Source of the DNA: Sulfobacillus benefaciens
GTDB taxonomy: Bacteria > Bacillota > Sulfobacillia > Sulfobacillales > Sulfobacillaceae
Direction of reading: 5' to 3'
Length of the DNA stretch: 32,309 nt
Assembly (NCBI GenBank): GCA_003023725.1
Contig: PXYT01000042.1
Coordinates: 1-32,309, forward strand
A program made the position numbers and the translations under genes. Position 1 is the first letter of the stretch; each line of letters starts with the position of its first letter. Positions 1 through 7,317 of this stretch are shown here, in pieces. The notes beneath the pieces are model-generated. The model was not told where the DNA came from, made no database searches, and saw nothing but the letters and a program-made list of their open reading frames with translations.

Positions 1-14
1 GGCATCTGACCCCG

Positions 15-323
15 TCAGATTAGAGTCCGATCCGGCATTGACGGACACGCGCGCCGTCGGATCATAGAAATCTTCCTGACAAAACCTGCACCACTATGAT
101 CCACAAAAGGCAAGATTTGGCTTATGGCGGTCCAAGAAAGAATCGTTGCCGTACCCCTGGTGGGGATGAAGACCCGGAATTCCATTACCCAGTCCGCCAC
201 CGTACTCTTCGCCACCCCTAATTTGTCCACTAAATCCCTTTTCCGCAGTAGCATCCGTCCGTCTGCTTCGTCCATCGGTCTGTCCTCCATCCCGTCCGGT
301 ATCCGACTATCCCTTATCCCCAT
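15..323 (-). CDS. Putative MerR-like helix-turn-helix protein, probably frameshifted
   Basis: Residues about 25-55 read as a helix-turn-helix: LLRKRDLVDKLGVAKSTVAD followed by a FRVFIPTRG turn, as in MerR-type or plasmid/ICE excisionase-like DNA-binding proteins. The ATG at 323 follows a GAGGACAG ribosome site. After FIPT the current frame loses the expected pattern. In a neighbouring frame YGNDSFLDRH fits, the ORF frame then resumes with AISQILPFVDH, and beyond that a third frame reads on towards the window edge. This suggests compensating or successive indels. It lies downstream of the TraD-like gene on the same strand, so it may be a remnant of a mobile element's control gene. The exact family is not identified and the function is inferred from the HTH only. 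Confidence 0.4.
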   Translation of the reverse strand: MGIRDSRIPDGMEDRPMDEADGRMLLRKRDLVDKLGVAKSTVADWVMEFRVFIPTRGTATILSWTAISQILPFVDHSGAGFVRKISMIRRRACPSMPDRTLI

Positions 324-766
324 CAATTCTCTATCTGTCCTCTTTCGTCCCTCCGACCTCGGAGAAGAAATGTCTCAAAAAAACTGAAAAACTGGGATCT
401 CTTGGCCGCGCTTAACCGCTTCGCGAGCTCCGAAATCCCGCCCAAAGCGAGGAAGGTGTTGTAGCACAATGATATCGTGGTGGGTCAGCGGAGGCCTTGC
501 CTAGATATCGGGGTGCGTGTGTGAGCTCATGCGTGTGCTGTTGAGGCTGAAGGACACAAAAGTCGTGAACCTTGACGGGCGTGTCAGACGGGTGAGGGGC
601 GAGGCGGGACACTGCGGGTTTGTGCTTTCTCGGCCTCGGGCATAAAACCTAGGACACGCCCCGTCAAGGGAAACGGTGGCCGTGATCGGATTGTGCGGTG
701 AGCTCGGGGCACATAAATAGCGAAGCGGTTTCAGCGAGGCTCCGTACAATCTTAATTGTTTTCGTT
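324..766. other. Gap without a convincing gene
   Basis: About 440 bases between two mobile-element relics. Short ORFs on both strands lack ribosome sites and protein-like composition. The left part is pyrimidine-rich on the plus strand, with many GTCC/CATCC near-repeats. No operator or origin was recognised. Confidence 0.5.
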
Positions 767-1036
767 TTATTCGCTTTTTGGGGCGGTTTCTTGTGGTGTC
801 TCTGTTGGCTGTTCTTCCGGGACGTCCACGATTCTTTGGATCCAGGCTTGCATGCGGGGACTGTGTTTAATGATTTCTAACAATCGTTGCGCTTTGGCCA
901 CTGAATCAGCACCTAAGTTGACCATGATTCCGCCGATCTGGATGAGTTCTCGGGTCCGTTTTTTTCGCGCTTGTTCGTTGGCCCGCGCTTCGAGTCCTTG
1001 TTTGCGCGCCTCTAATTGGTCGATTTTCTTTTCCAA
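767..1036 (-). CDS. TraD-like conjugal transfer/mobilisation accessory protein, 5'-truncated
   Basis: The protein has a charged coiled-coil N-terminus (LEKKIDQLEARKQGLEARA) followed by KKRTRELIQIGGIMVNLGAD. The RTREL-IQIGG element is typical of the small TraD proteins (TraD/MobC-like relaxosome accessories of plasmids and integrative elements) that accompany a relaxase. The only start in this frame is a TTG at 1036 with no ribosome site. The same frame stays open upstream (DVARTYERIAN continues the coiled coil) as far as the ferredoxin stop at 1124-1126. The gene therefore looks 5'-truncated, joined just behind the ferredoxin terminator. No relaxase is present in the window. Family assignment is moderate; expression is doubtful. 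Confidence 0.55.
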   Translation of the reverse strand: MEKKIDQLEARKQGLEARANEQARKKRTRELIQIGGIMVNLGADSVAKAQRLLEIIKHSPRMQAWIQRIVDVPEEQPTETPQETAPKSE

Positions 1037-1083
1037 GTTCGCAATGCGTTCGTAGGTCCGAGCAACATCATCACAGCACCAGA

Positions 1084-1119
1084 AAAGCCGCCCGAAGAAA
1101 CATGCCTTCAGGCGGCTTT
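1084..1119 (-). terminator. Rho-independent terminator of the ferredoxin gene
   Basis: Stem AAAGCCGCCCGAAG (1084-1097) pairs with CTTCAGGCGGCTTT (1106-1119), with one mismatch and an 8-nt loop. On the minus strand it is followed by TTTTCT. It begins 4 bases after the ferredoxin stop codon. Confidence 0.85.
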
Positions 1120-1123
1120 CTCG

Positions 1124-1405
1124 TCAAGCAGGTGACCAAGAACGATAAAATTGGCGATTGGTGTCAATGTCGTCACGGTACTCGTGCGGCACATCATCGA
1201 GATAAAAAATGGCTTCAACAGGACAAGCCGGCACACAAGCCCCACAGTCTATACAAACATCCGGATCAATAAATAGCTGCGGAGCGTCATTGAACGCATC
1301 CTGTCCATCCAAATCCGACGCAGGGTGAATGCAATCGACAGGACACACCTCGACACAACTCTGATCTTTTACCCCGACACAACGTTGCGTGATCACGTGA
1401 GCCAT
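1124..1405 (-). CDS. Ferredoxin, bacterial 7Fe/8Fe type
   Basis: A 93-residue soluble electron carrier. The N-terminal half has spaced cysteines (CVGVKDQSCVEVCPVDCIHP) and the second half has a classical CIDCGACVPACPVEAI cluster motif. The first cluster has the longer spacing of FdxA-type ferredoxins, usually one 3Fe-4S plus one 4Fe-4S centre. The C-terminal tail has the usual acidic character (DDVPHEYRDDIDTN). The ATG at 1405 follows GAGGGGGT with a 6-base spacer, which fixes the start. The gene is monocistronic, closed by a strong terminator. The electron partner cannot be told from context, since the neighbours are relics of a mobile element. Confidence 0.92.
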   Translation of the reverse strand: MAHVITQRCVGVKDQSCVEVCPVDCIHPASDLDGQDAFNDAPQLFIDPDVCIDCGACVPACPVEAIFYLDDVPHEYRDDIDTNRQFYRSWSPA

Positions 1406-1848
1406 TGTTAAACCCCCTCAATTTCTTCTTCGCTGCCGGTTTCTGTCCTCACTTTCCGCTGGTTCAAAAAGCCGAGTGGAGAGTGACGGACACGACACGG
1501 TTCTCGTATTCCTTTCACCAGAAATTGAGCTCAGCAAAGCACAGCAGAGAAATTTCAGGAAAGAACAGACAACCTTCATACCCTGCGATGATCGGGTATG
1601 TCGTATCCACTTGATGATTATCGGAGTCCAGACGGTTTTTGGGTTCACAAAAAAGACCCGGTTACACTTCCCCGACGAGGATTGCTCTGTTCTTCCCTAA
1701 GAAGTCTAATCCGGTGTATGCTCAGTTAAAGTGCGTGTGATCACATGACCATAATTCAGACATTTCACTCTTTCACCCGTCTTGTCAAAATCTCAAAGAA
1801 TTGAGTGCACTCATGTTCACCAAAATTTCTTGTCTTAGCTCTCTTTGC
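1406..1848. other. Gap upstream of the ferredoxin gene
   Basis: About 440 bases. The part next to 1405 must hold the ferredoxin promoter, but no clear -35/-10 pair was found. Overlapping short ORFs on both strands look like chance. Nothing else was recognised. Confidence 0.4.
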
Positions 1849-2231
1849 TCAACATGTACGGCGCCCTAGCGCCTTCCCCAGCATGGCCATGGCGGCATAA
1901 AACGGCACATCCCACCCAGCATCATCCAGAGTTACGATAACCGGATGTTTAACAGCTCCAGTTCAATCTCCCTGCCAAAAGCGGCTTCAAATGCATTATT
2001 TATGTAATCTGCCATCGGTTCGGAATGTCTCTTTATTCTTTTGGCAAGATTCGGCCTTTCACCAGTGGTTTGATACCGGTTAACACAGATCTGCACACGC
2101 TTGCCCCAGAATGCGTTTCTCTGAACCGTTACGTTAAGTTCTGTGATCTGGAATTAGGGGTATATCAACATATTCCGGCACGTGCCTCCACCTGCCACGC
2201 AAGAGTCGTAAATTGCCTCAACACAGGTCAT
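1849..2231 (-). pseudogene. Decayed gene of unknown family, interrupted by one stop and one frameshift
   Basis: Minus-strand translation from an ATG at 2231 gives 25 protein-like codons ending GGTCRNMLIYP, then a TAA (2154-2156). The same frame then continues for 73 codons with coding-like composition, including RNAFWGKRVQICVNRYQTTG and MADYINNAFEAAFGREIELE, up to a TAA at 1932-1934. Near 1940 the sense jumps to another frame reading KHPVIVTLDDAGWDVPFYAA and MAMLGKALGRRT, ending at TGA 1849-1851. Joined, these give about 125 residues of a plausible single protein. I do not recognise the family. Two lesions in one reading path are the evidence for decay. Confidence 0.45.
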
Positions 2232-2967
2232 TTAAGAATGACTACGACAATGTCTCACTGCCCATAGTCAACGTTATCACCCCTCGTATCCATAAGGTGA
2301 CCGAATTGGTCTTGTTGTTTTATGACCGTCTTTTGGAAAGTATGCGAGTGAACAATCGCTATCAACTGGTCCGAGGATTCCATCACATCTATCGCCAGAT
2401 CTTCAACGCCTGGGAGAAAATCATGAGTTTGTACGGGATTCCCCCTTACCGGTGCCATTACCTCATCAGGTAATCCTTGTTTAGCAAATGTCCTGACGTT
2501 CTCATACGACGAAGTAGGGGATTCATTCCCGCCAGATGGTGCCAGTGCACTATCTTCCAAGATTTCGTCATTCTGTCTCGTCCCTCTCAAATCAAAATAA
2601 TTCTTAATGCATCACGGAATTATTCACGGGGTTGATTTAATGGCTTGGCGCCGGCACTTGCCATAATCATGGTCATCAAGGTGAAATCTTGACATAGTAC
2701 GGCTCAAGAGATTCGAAGACTCTATCCTCTCTATCCTAAAGAAAGGAGGGAAGATTCGCTGAGGGAGCTCTCCACAAGATTTTCACGGTGCTGTTACACT
2801 CAATGTCTGGAAATTCCCGCCACGCACCTGTCACCAGATCAACTTGTCTTGCCCCGCTCTTCGCTGGTTTAGAGTACGGTGCTGTGATGCCAATCAATGA
2901 TCATAACGACGTACCCGGCCGGCACGCTTAGTGTGAAACGTTTACCGGGACGCACATGTGGCCGGCA
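2232..2967. other. Gap with no supported gene
   Basis: ORFs overlap on opposite strands at 2213-2590; neither has a ribosome site or a recognisable domain. One may be a further decayed part of the 1849-2231 relic. From 2600 to 2967 only an AAAGGAGGG-like run near 2739 is notable, and no start codon follows it at useful distance. Confidence 0.35.
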
Positions 2968-4224
2968 TCACATTTCAGAAACTCGTGAAAGTTTCTGTGG
3001 TCCATGGGTTTCCCGCATGCGAACGACAAGAATCCCGGCCATGACCCAAACGACGCCCACCACCACGAGAATCGTGCTAAATGATCCCATAAGGGACAGC
3101 AAGACACCTACGACGACGCCGCCAACGAAATAGCCTCCGTCCCTCCACAGACGATAAACACCCAATATACTCCCGCGGCGGTCGGGGGGCGCGACATCAC
3201 TGACAGTGGAATTCAAGTTGGGATACAAAAGGGCCATACCGCCTCCTGCAACCACAGCCATAACAATCCACGGCCATAACCCTCGTACCCAAAGCAGCCC
3301 CATGAAACCCGCCCCTAATAAGACGAACCCCGTAACAATGGGAATCTTGCGCCCAATTCGGTCCGAGAGAGAGCCCGTTCCGAACTGCCCGAAGCCCCAG
3401 GCTCCGGTATAGCTGCCGCTGACCCACGCGATGTCCATCACTGGCACGTGGCGGGCCGCCAAATACAGGGGAAGGACACCCCAAGCCACGGTGTCGGCCA
3501 ATTTGTTCACCAGACCGGCCCAAGAGGCGGCCGACAAGGTCGGTTCCTGAAAACTGGTGTAAACAAATGACCGCCACGCCGAATGTCTGCGAACCTCGGC
3601 GTCGTGGACCCGGTCAGTAGAGAGCTGGGTTTCCGTGGCAACCCAGGCGCGAGTATCCCGAATGAATAAAAGGCTCGTGATAAATCCCACCCCCACCACG
3701 ACTGCCGCAAATGTGAAGGCTCCCGTTGAACCCACAAAACCTGTAAGGTATCCGCTCAACCAGGTGGCCATGGTGACACCCAAATAGCCGGTGGCCTCAT
3801 TGATACCCATGGCCAGTCCGCGTTGGTGCGGCCCCACCAAATCCAATTGGGCACTAATGGTCATGGTCCAGGCAAAGGCCTGGTTAGCTCCCAGGAAAAC
3901 GTTGGCAACAACAACCGCCCACCAGGCATGGACTGCCAACAAAAGAGCAATCATGGGAATGCCAAAAATCCATCCCCAAATGAGCACCCGCCGACGGCCC
4001 ACCCGATCCGACCAGCGGCCCGCCACCAAATTCAATGGAGCCTTGGCCAATCCAAACGAAGCAATAAACGCCAGCGTACTCAATGCTCCGACATGGTACA
4101 CCTGATGCCCTAACAAAGGAACAATCGTCCGTTCCGTCCCCACGGTGAGTCCTACCAAAATTGTATTGGCCACCAGCCACAAAAATTGTCCCCGGTTCGG
4201 CCCAATCCCATGTTGTTTAGGCAT
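2968..4224 (-). CDS. Major facilitator superfamily (MFS) exporter, 12 transmembrane segments
   Basis: A 418-residue inner-membrane secondary transporter with about 12 hydrophobic segments. The MFS motif A appears after TM2 as GRWSDRVGRRRVLIWG and again in the second half as GSLSDRIGRKIPIV, showing the two homologous six-helix halves. A basic/acidic linker (TRAWVATETQLSTDRVHDAE) lies between them. The length is usual for single-substrate drug or metabolite exporters. The ATG at 4224 follows GGTGATG. It is divergent from the ArsR gene starting at 4556, with a 330-base shared region containing a perfect palindrome, so control by that repressor is plausible. The substrate is unknown. It resembles arsenite/drug-efflux MFS proteins only at the superfamily level. 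Confidence 0.88.
   Translation of the reverse strand: MPKQHGIGPNRGQFLWLVANTILVGLTVGTERTIVPLLGHQVYHVGALSTLAFIASFGLAKAPLNLVAGRWSDRVGRRRVLIWGWIFGIPMIALLLAVHAWWAVVVANVFLGANQAFAWTMTISAQLDLVGPHQRGLAMGINEATGYLGVTMATWLSGYLTGFVGSTGAFTFAAVVVGVGFITSLLFIRDTRAWVATETQLSTDRVHDAEVRRHSAWRSFVYTSFQEPTLSAASWAGLVNKLADTVAWGVLPLYLAARHVPVMDIAWVSGSYTGAWGFGQFGTGSLSDRIGRKIPIVTGFVLLGAGFMGLLWVRGLWPWIVMAVVAGGGMALLYPNLNSTVSDVAPPDRRGSILGVYRLWRDGGYFVGGVVVGVLLSLMGSFSTILVVVGVVWVMAGILVVRMRETHGPQKLSRVSEM
2976..2997 (-). terminator. Hairpin at the 3' end of the MFS gene
   Basis: CAGAAACT (2976-2983) and AGTTTCTG (2990-2997) form a perfect 8-bp stem with a 6-base loop. It lies within the last codons of the MFS gene. No T-run follows, so termination is only possible. 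Confidence 0.35.
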
Positions 4225-4480
4225 AAGGCATCACCGTGACTGCTGATCTCATCCGACACCATGCCTCCCCCGTCTCCGATCGGGATGTCGGCAACATACC
4301 CTGACCATGAACGGAAGTTACTCCCCATTTCCCAGCCATTTTGCCCCCACAGAAGACCTTAGTGGCTTTTTTCCGATGAATTCCGGTCTTTGGCGATGCC
4401 AAGTTCGTCCTGTTACTCCCCAATAATTCCGGCATCTCTGTTACATCTCCTCTGTTCACCACATCAATGTTCTCTACTAT

Positions 4481-4507
4481 TCGTGATTCCGCATATGCGG
4501 ATACAAT
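4481..4507 (+). promoter_or_regulatory. ArsR promoter with 14-bp palindromic operator
   Basis: TCCGCATATGCGGA (4488-4501) is a perfect palindrome. It is immediately followed by TACAAT (4502-4507), a good -10, with TTCGTG at 4480-4485 as a weak -35 at 16 bp. A palindrome filling the spacer of its own gene's promoter is what autorepression by an ArsR dimer would need. The link is inferred from position. Confidence 0.5.
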
Positions 4508-4555
4508 GGTCAGTCCGGGGAAAGTCTGGTACCATAACTTCAGAGTTGTGAGAAC

Positions 4556-4966
4556 ATGACGGGAGGAGGGGTCGCGATTAATATCGACGCAATTTTCAAG
4601 GCTTTGGCCGACCCCTTGAGGCGGCGGATTCTCGAAGTGCTCAGTGATCCTCAGTATTTTTGCGGGAATAGGGAGGACCCTATACACGGCATTTGCGTTC
4701 AGGATATCTCACGTTATTTGAAATTACCGCAATCCACAGTTTCCCGACATTTGGCGATTTTGGCTCAGGCCGGATTAATCTCCCAGTCCCGCCATCGTAC
4801 CTGGCACTATTACTACATTAATACAGAGGCCCTCTCCGGGGCCCTTGAATGGCTTCAGAGCGTGATGCCCCCTGGGAGCCATCTCGCTACCACGACCCTC
4901 CCGCAACATTTTGCTGACGAATGGCCGCAAAATCCGGGGGATGGGGCGGGAGAGTCGTCAAGATAA
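4556..4966 (+). CDS. ArsR/SmtB-family transcriptional repressor
   Basis: A 136-residue winged-helix repressor: IFKALADPLRRRILEVLSDP opens the fold, SRYLKLPQSTVSRHLAILAQ is the recognition helix, and RHRTWHYYYI is the wing. Cys36 and Cys47, in an insert between helices 2 and 3 (YFCGNREDPIHGICVQD), could form a metal or thiol sensing site, but the classical ELCVCDL box is absent. The ATG at 4556 has only a weak ribosome site. A GGAGGAGGGG run just inside the gene would better serve a start near AINIDAIF (an ATT at 4574), so the N-terminus is uncertain. The last roughly 27 codons overlap the 3' end of the opposite sulfur-dioxygenase reading frame, so the tail after about residue 110 may be accidental. 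Likely controls itself and the divergent MFS gene. Confidence 0.85.
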   Translation: MTGGGVAINIDAIFKALADPLRRRILEVLSDPQYFCGNREDPIHGICVQDISRYLKLPQSTVSRHLAILAQAGLISQSRHRTWHYYYINTEALSGALEWLQSVMPPGSHLATTTLPQHFADEWPQNPGDGAGESSR

Positions 4967-5063
4967 ATGACCGAAATGTCTCTTGAGACTGCGCACGGCA
5001 GGCCATATTATACCGGCGCTCAAACCCAATGGTGGAAACGACCTTTCCACTCAAATCTCGGCC
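4887..5063 (-). pseudogene. In-frame continuation of the sulfur dioxygenase beyond TGA
   Basis: After the TGA at 5064-5066 the same minus frame stays open for 59 codons to a TAG at 4887-4889. It keeps family sequence throughout: GRDLSGKVVSTIGFERRYN is the conserved SGK-x-x-STIGFERR-x-N block of MBL sulfur dioxygenase-like proteins, and LPPHPPDFAAIRQQN matches their LPP-x-P-x-DF-x-x-IR-x-x-N end. The stop therefore interrupts the gene rather than ending it. The segment is either an untranslated remnant or is reached by UGA decoding (see the hairpin at 5032-5050). Its last 80 bases overlap the ArsR gene tail to tail. Confidence 0.75.
5032..5050 (-). promoter_or_regulatory. SECIS-like hairpin downstream of the in-frame TGA
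   Basis: On the minus strand GTGGAAA (5050-5044) pairs perfectly with TTTCCAC (5038-5032) around the loop GGTCG. The loop starts 20 nt after the TGA. Bacterial SECIS elements put a short stem-loop with G (often GGUC) at the start of the loop some 16-37 nt after UGA, so geometry and loop fit. The stem also encodes the conserved SGKxxST residues, so it could be coincidence. Confidence 0.35.
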
Positions 5064-5621
5064 TCATGTGGATCCGGCAAAGGCGCCCGGATAAATCTCA
5101 ACGTAATCCGGTAGGGTCAAGAGGCGTTTAAAGAGGCTCGTATAAAGCATCGAAGCACCCTCTTCGGCAACAAGGTCGGGGCGGCCCGCATCTCCTATGA
5201 GCAGTGTATGGCCGGTCAGAACACACCACGGCTCCCCTCCCCGTCTTTTGTCCGTTATCAGCACACTCACGTGTTCCGGAGTATGCCCAGGAGTGTGCCA
5301 GAATTCCATGACCACATTGCCTAAAGTCAGCTGGCTTCCATCCTCAACGGGCAAAAACGGTGTTGCCAGGGGACTCGAATCATGCATAACTACCGCCACT
5401 CCTGTTGCTTCCGCCAGACGGCGCGCCCCCGAAAGGTGATCCGCATGAAGATGCGTGTCGATCACATAGCGCAATGATAATCCGTGCTTTTGCAGAGTCT
5501 CCAAGTAAGGTGTCGAGTCGGGAAGAGGATCCACAACGGCAGCCAACCCATGGCTGCCGCATCCTAACAGGTAACTGGCAGCTACGACAGGCGAGTCGTG
5601 GAGGAATTGGCGAAAGAACAT
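5064..5621 (-). CDS. Metallo-beta-lactamase fold sulfur (persulfide) dioxygenase-like protein, cut by TGA
   Basis: An MBL-fold protein of the ETHE1/persulfide dioxygenase group, which oxidises glutathione or low-molecular persulfide to sulfite using one Fe(II). The start at 5621 (MFFRQFLHDS) follows GGGAGGA with a 7-base spacer; a longer frame to 5756 has no ribosome site. Visible ligands: H57-x-H59-x-D61-H62 (THLHADH), H113 (TPGHT) and D144 (IGDAGRPDL). The last ligand, the His of the family's YPAHFAGS motif, is Ala here (YPGAFAGST). A G insertion plus an A deletion within the motif would explain it. The next family residue, the Cys of GSxCG, is TGA. The product would be 185 residues, shorter than the usual 230 or more. 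Either a recently inactivated gene or a selenoprotein candidate. Confidence 0.8.
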   Translation of the reverse strand: MFFRQFLHDSPVVAASYLLGCGSHGLAAVVDPLPDSTPYLETLQKHGLSLRYVIDTHLHADHLSGARRLAEATGVAVVMHDSSPLATPFLPVEDGSQLTLGNVVMEFWHTPGHTPEHVSVLITDKRRGGEPWCVLTGHTLLIGDAGRPDLVAEEGASMLYTSLFKRLLTLPDYVEIYPGAFAGST

Positions 5622-5653
5622 ATAAACATCCTCCCATCCGAGTATTCGGATAC

Positions 5654-5683
5654 AGTATAGCATAGGAGTTTTTGGGATGCTAT
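5654..5683 (-). promoter_or_regulatory. Promoter/operator of the sulfur dioxygenase-like gene
   Basis: ATAGCAT (5657-5663) and ATGCTAT (5677-5683) form a perfect 7-13-7 inverted repeat. On the minus strand TATACT (5659-5654) overlaps its inner arm and could be the -10, about 33 bases before the start codon. No clear -35. Looks like a repressor site; which repressor is unknown. Confidence 0.4.
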
Positions 5684-5756
5684 GGTCTGAACGGAAAAAT
5701 CCCTGGCGTTGTTCTTGGACAATACGCCGGCAATTAGTAATCCGCAAATTCTCCAA

Positions 5757-6363
5757 AGCATATCCTTGACAAGCATCATTCGGCCGCTGAAAGTGCGCCG
5801 CTCGTGGTAGGCTTTATACTGGTTCCTGGATTTCCTTTTGTGACGGGCAGTCCGGTGTTGCCACCCTTTCCCGTCGGCGGCCTGCCCGAATCCGCTGCTT
5901 TTGAATGGGTTTCAGCTCGCAAGTTTCCCCCGGCGAGATCATCAACTGCTTGGCCATGCCCTGATCTCCCCCGCTCTGCATTCCGCCTTTGAACGAGAGA
6001 GACGAATTTTATAACCGTTGAGCAACGCGAAACCCTCACCGAATATGTGTTCCCATTCCAGCATCCCATAGCTGTTCCCTTGTGGAGGAGGATGCTTTAG
6101 TCGCAGAAAACATTGACCATCCTGAATGAGCACCTGCCTGATCCTCGTGGGGCTGCGCGCCCACGGAAGAGGAAAACGCGGGATTTACGTTCAACTTTTC
6201 AGAGGTGATCAATATCACAAACCCATTTCATCGCATCTCGTATTGTCTTTCTTGGGCTTGAACCTGAATTCGGTTATCCCAAGGGCCGTCTTTGCTGGCC
6301 GTCAGCCCCGCAGTCTAACACGTAATCCACAGTTCACACACCTACAAGGGAGTTGACACATTT
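5757..6363. other. Gap with no supported gene
   Basis: About 600 bases. The minus-strand ORFs at 5776-6218 are mutually overlapping, low-complexity (Gly/Pro/Thr-rich) and lack ribosome sites. They may be a decayed gene, but no family is visible. Its right end must carry the DUF2249 gene's promoter; a TTGACA at 6354 lies too close to the start to serve. Confidence 0.4.
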
Positions 6364-6603
6364 ATGGCTATTTCGGATCCGGCAGTCATTATTAATGCAC
6401 CCATTTTACCTCCACCCGTTAAACACCAAACCATTTTGTCTGTCTTCGATGCATTCCCCCAGGGATTCACGGCTCTTCTGGTTAATGACCATGACCCCAA
6501 ACCCCTACTCTATCAATTAGAAGCCGAGCAACCAGGTGTATTTTCCATTACCTATCAGGAGCAAGGTCCCGAACGTTTTGCCATCCTCGTTACGCGGGAC
6601 TGA
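6364..6603 (+). CDS. DUF2249 domain protein
   Basis: A 79-residue protein made almost entirely of one DUF2249 domain. The signature LLVNDHDPKPLLYQLEAEQP is followed by YQEQGPERFAILVTR. These small soluble domains occur alone or with hemerythrin-type and Rrf2 genes in nitrite/NO and sulfur metabolism; the biochemical role is not settled. Start ATG 6364 follows AAGGGAG with a longish (about 11-base) spacer. A terminator follows directly, so it is probably monocistronic. The nearby sulfur-dioxygenase-like gene is on the other strand. Confidence 0.88.
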   Translation: MAISDPAVIINAPILPPPVKHQTILSVFDAFPQGFTALLVNDHDPKPLLYQLEAEQPGVFSITYQEQGPERFAILVTRD

Positions 6604-6610
6604 AACGAAA

Positions 6611-6653
6611 ACGCCGGGGCATCAAGACACTCTGTGGTGTTCCCGGCATTTTT
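6611..6653 (+). terminator. Terminator after the DUF2249 gene
   Basis: GCCGGG (6613-6618) pairs with CCCGGC (6642-6647), with partial pairing inside, followed by ATTTTT. It begins 8 bases after the stop codon. Confidence 0.65.
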
Positions 6654-6978
6654 CACACCCCGTAGCGAGCAAGTGCATAGGTTTTCTCTACGGACAGGCA
6701 CTGGCGCGATGCCGTTATCTTCCCTGCCGTTCCTCTCGCGAATGGAACAAACACACTAGGACGATGCGAGTATCGAGAAAACTCGAGAGACAGGACGAGC
6801 TAAGCGCAAACCGTTCCAGCGCGGCGGCAAAGGATAGCCCAACACAACATGCAAGCCCATGCCGTTTTATGGGCAGACACACAAACCCTGTGAAAAATAT
6901 GTCAGGATACCCCGCGCGCCAGCGTTTTCTGCCATTGCACCCGGTTGTCTAATCTCTTGGGTCCCTGGCTGGGGGAGT

Positions 6979-7317
6979 TTAGAAATGATTCGAAACACCG
7001 CCGCCAATCCAAGGCAGCCGACTTCCCGCAAGACGCTCACAGGCAGTCGCTGTCTCATTCGAGTCCGCATGGCAAACGCCCACAGCCCGCGACCAGTCCA
7101 AAACCATACCGTGCGGTGGTACCGACCCCTGCCGCAAGTGCTGGCGAATCAGCAAGGTAACAACTGTGGCCAAATCCCTGTGAATCGAATCATCGTCGTC
7201 AAACGCCAGGTGCGAAATTCGCACGGGGTAACTGTCTAAATGATAAACTCCTTCGCTGATGGCGAGACGAATCTCCCATCCTTCGTGGTTCCAGTCTACG
7301 GATTTAACCTCAACCAT
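6979..7317 (-). CDS. Hypothetical protein, about 112 residues
   Basis: The ATG at 7317 follows AAAGGA with a suitable spacer. The first 60 residues (WNHEGWEIRLAISEGVYHLD, then ISHLAFDDDDSIHRDLATVV) look like a folded soluble protein. The C-terminal 40 residues are less convincing and may run past an ancestral stop or through a frameshift. No family recognised, no signal peptide, no membrane segment. It stands alone between gaps. Confidence 0.4.
   Translation of the reverse strand: MVEVKSVDWNHEGWEIRLAISEGVYHLDSYPVRISHLAFDDDDSIHRDLATVVTLLIRQHLRQGSVPPHGMVLDWSRAVGVCHADSNETATACERLAGSRLPWIGGGVSNHF

Noticed and set aside
412-749. Overlapping minus-strand ORFs of 66 and 82 residues
   Set aside because: No ribosome sites, composition not protein-like, mutually overlapping in different frames.
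2213-2590. Opposed ORFs of 86 (plus) and 111 (minus) residues
   Set aside because: Neither has a ribosome site, domain or convincing composition; the region is probably decayed.
4217-4687. 156-residue minus-strand ORF across the arsR/MFS promoter region
   Set aside because: It covers the divergent promoters and the start of arsR antisense; no family pattern.
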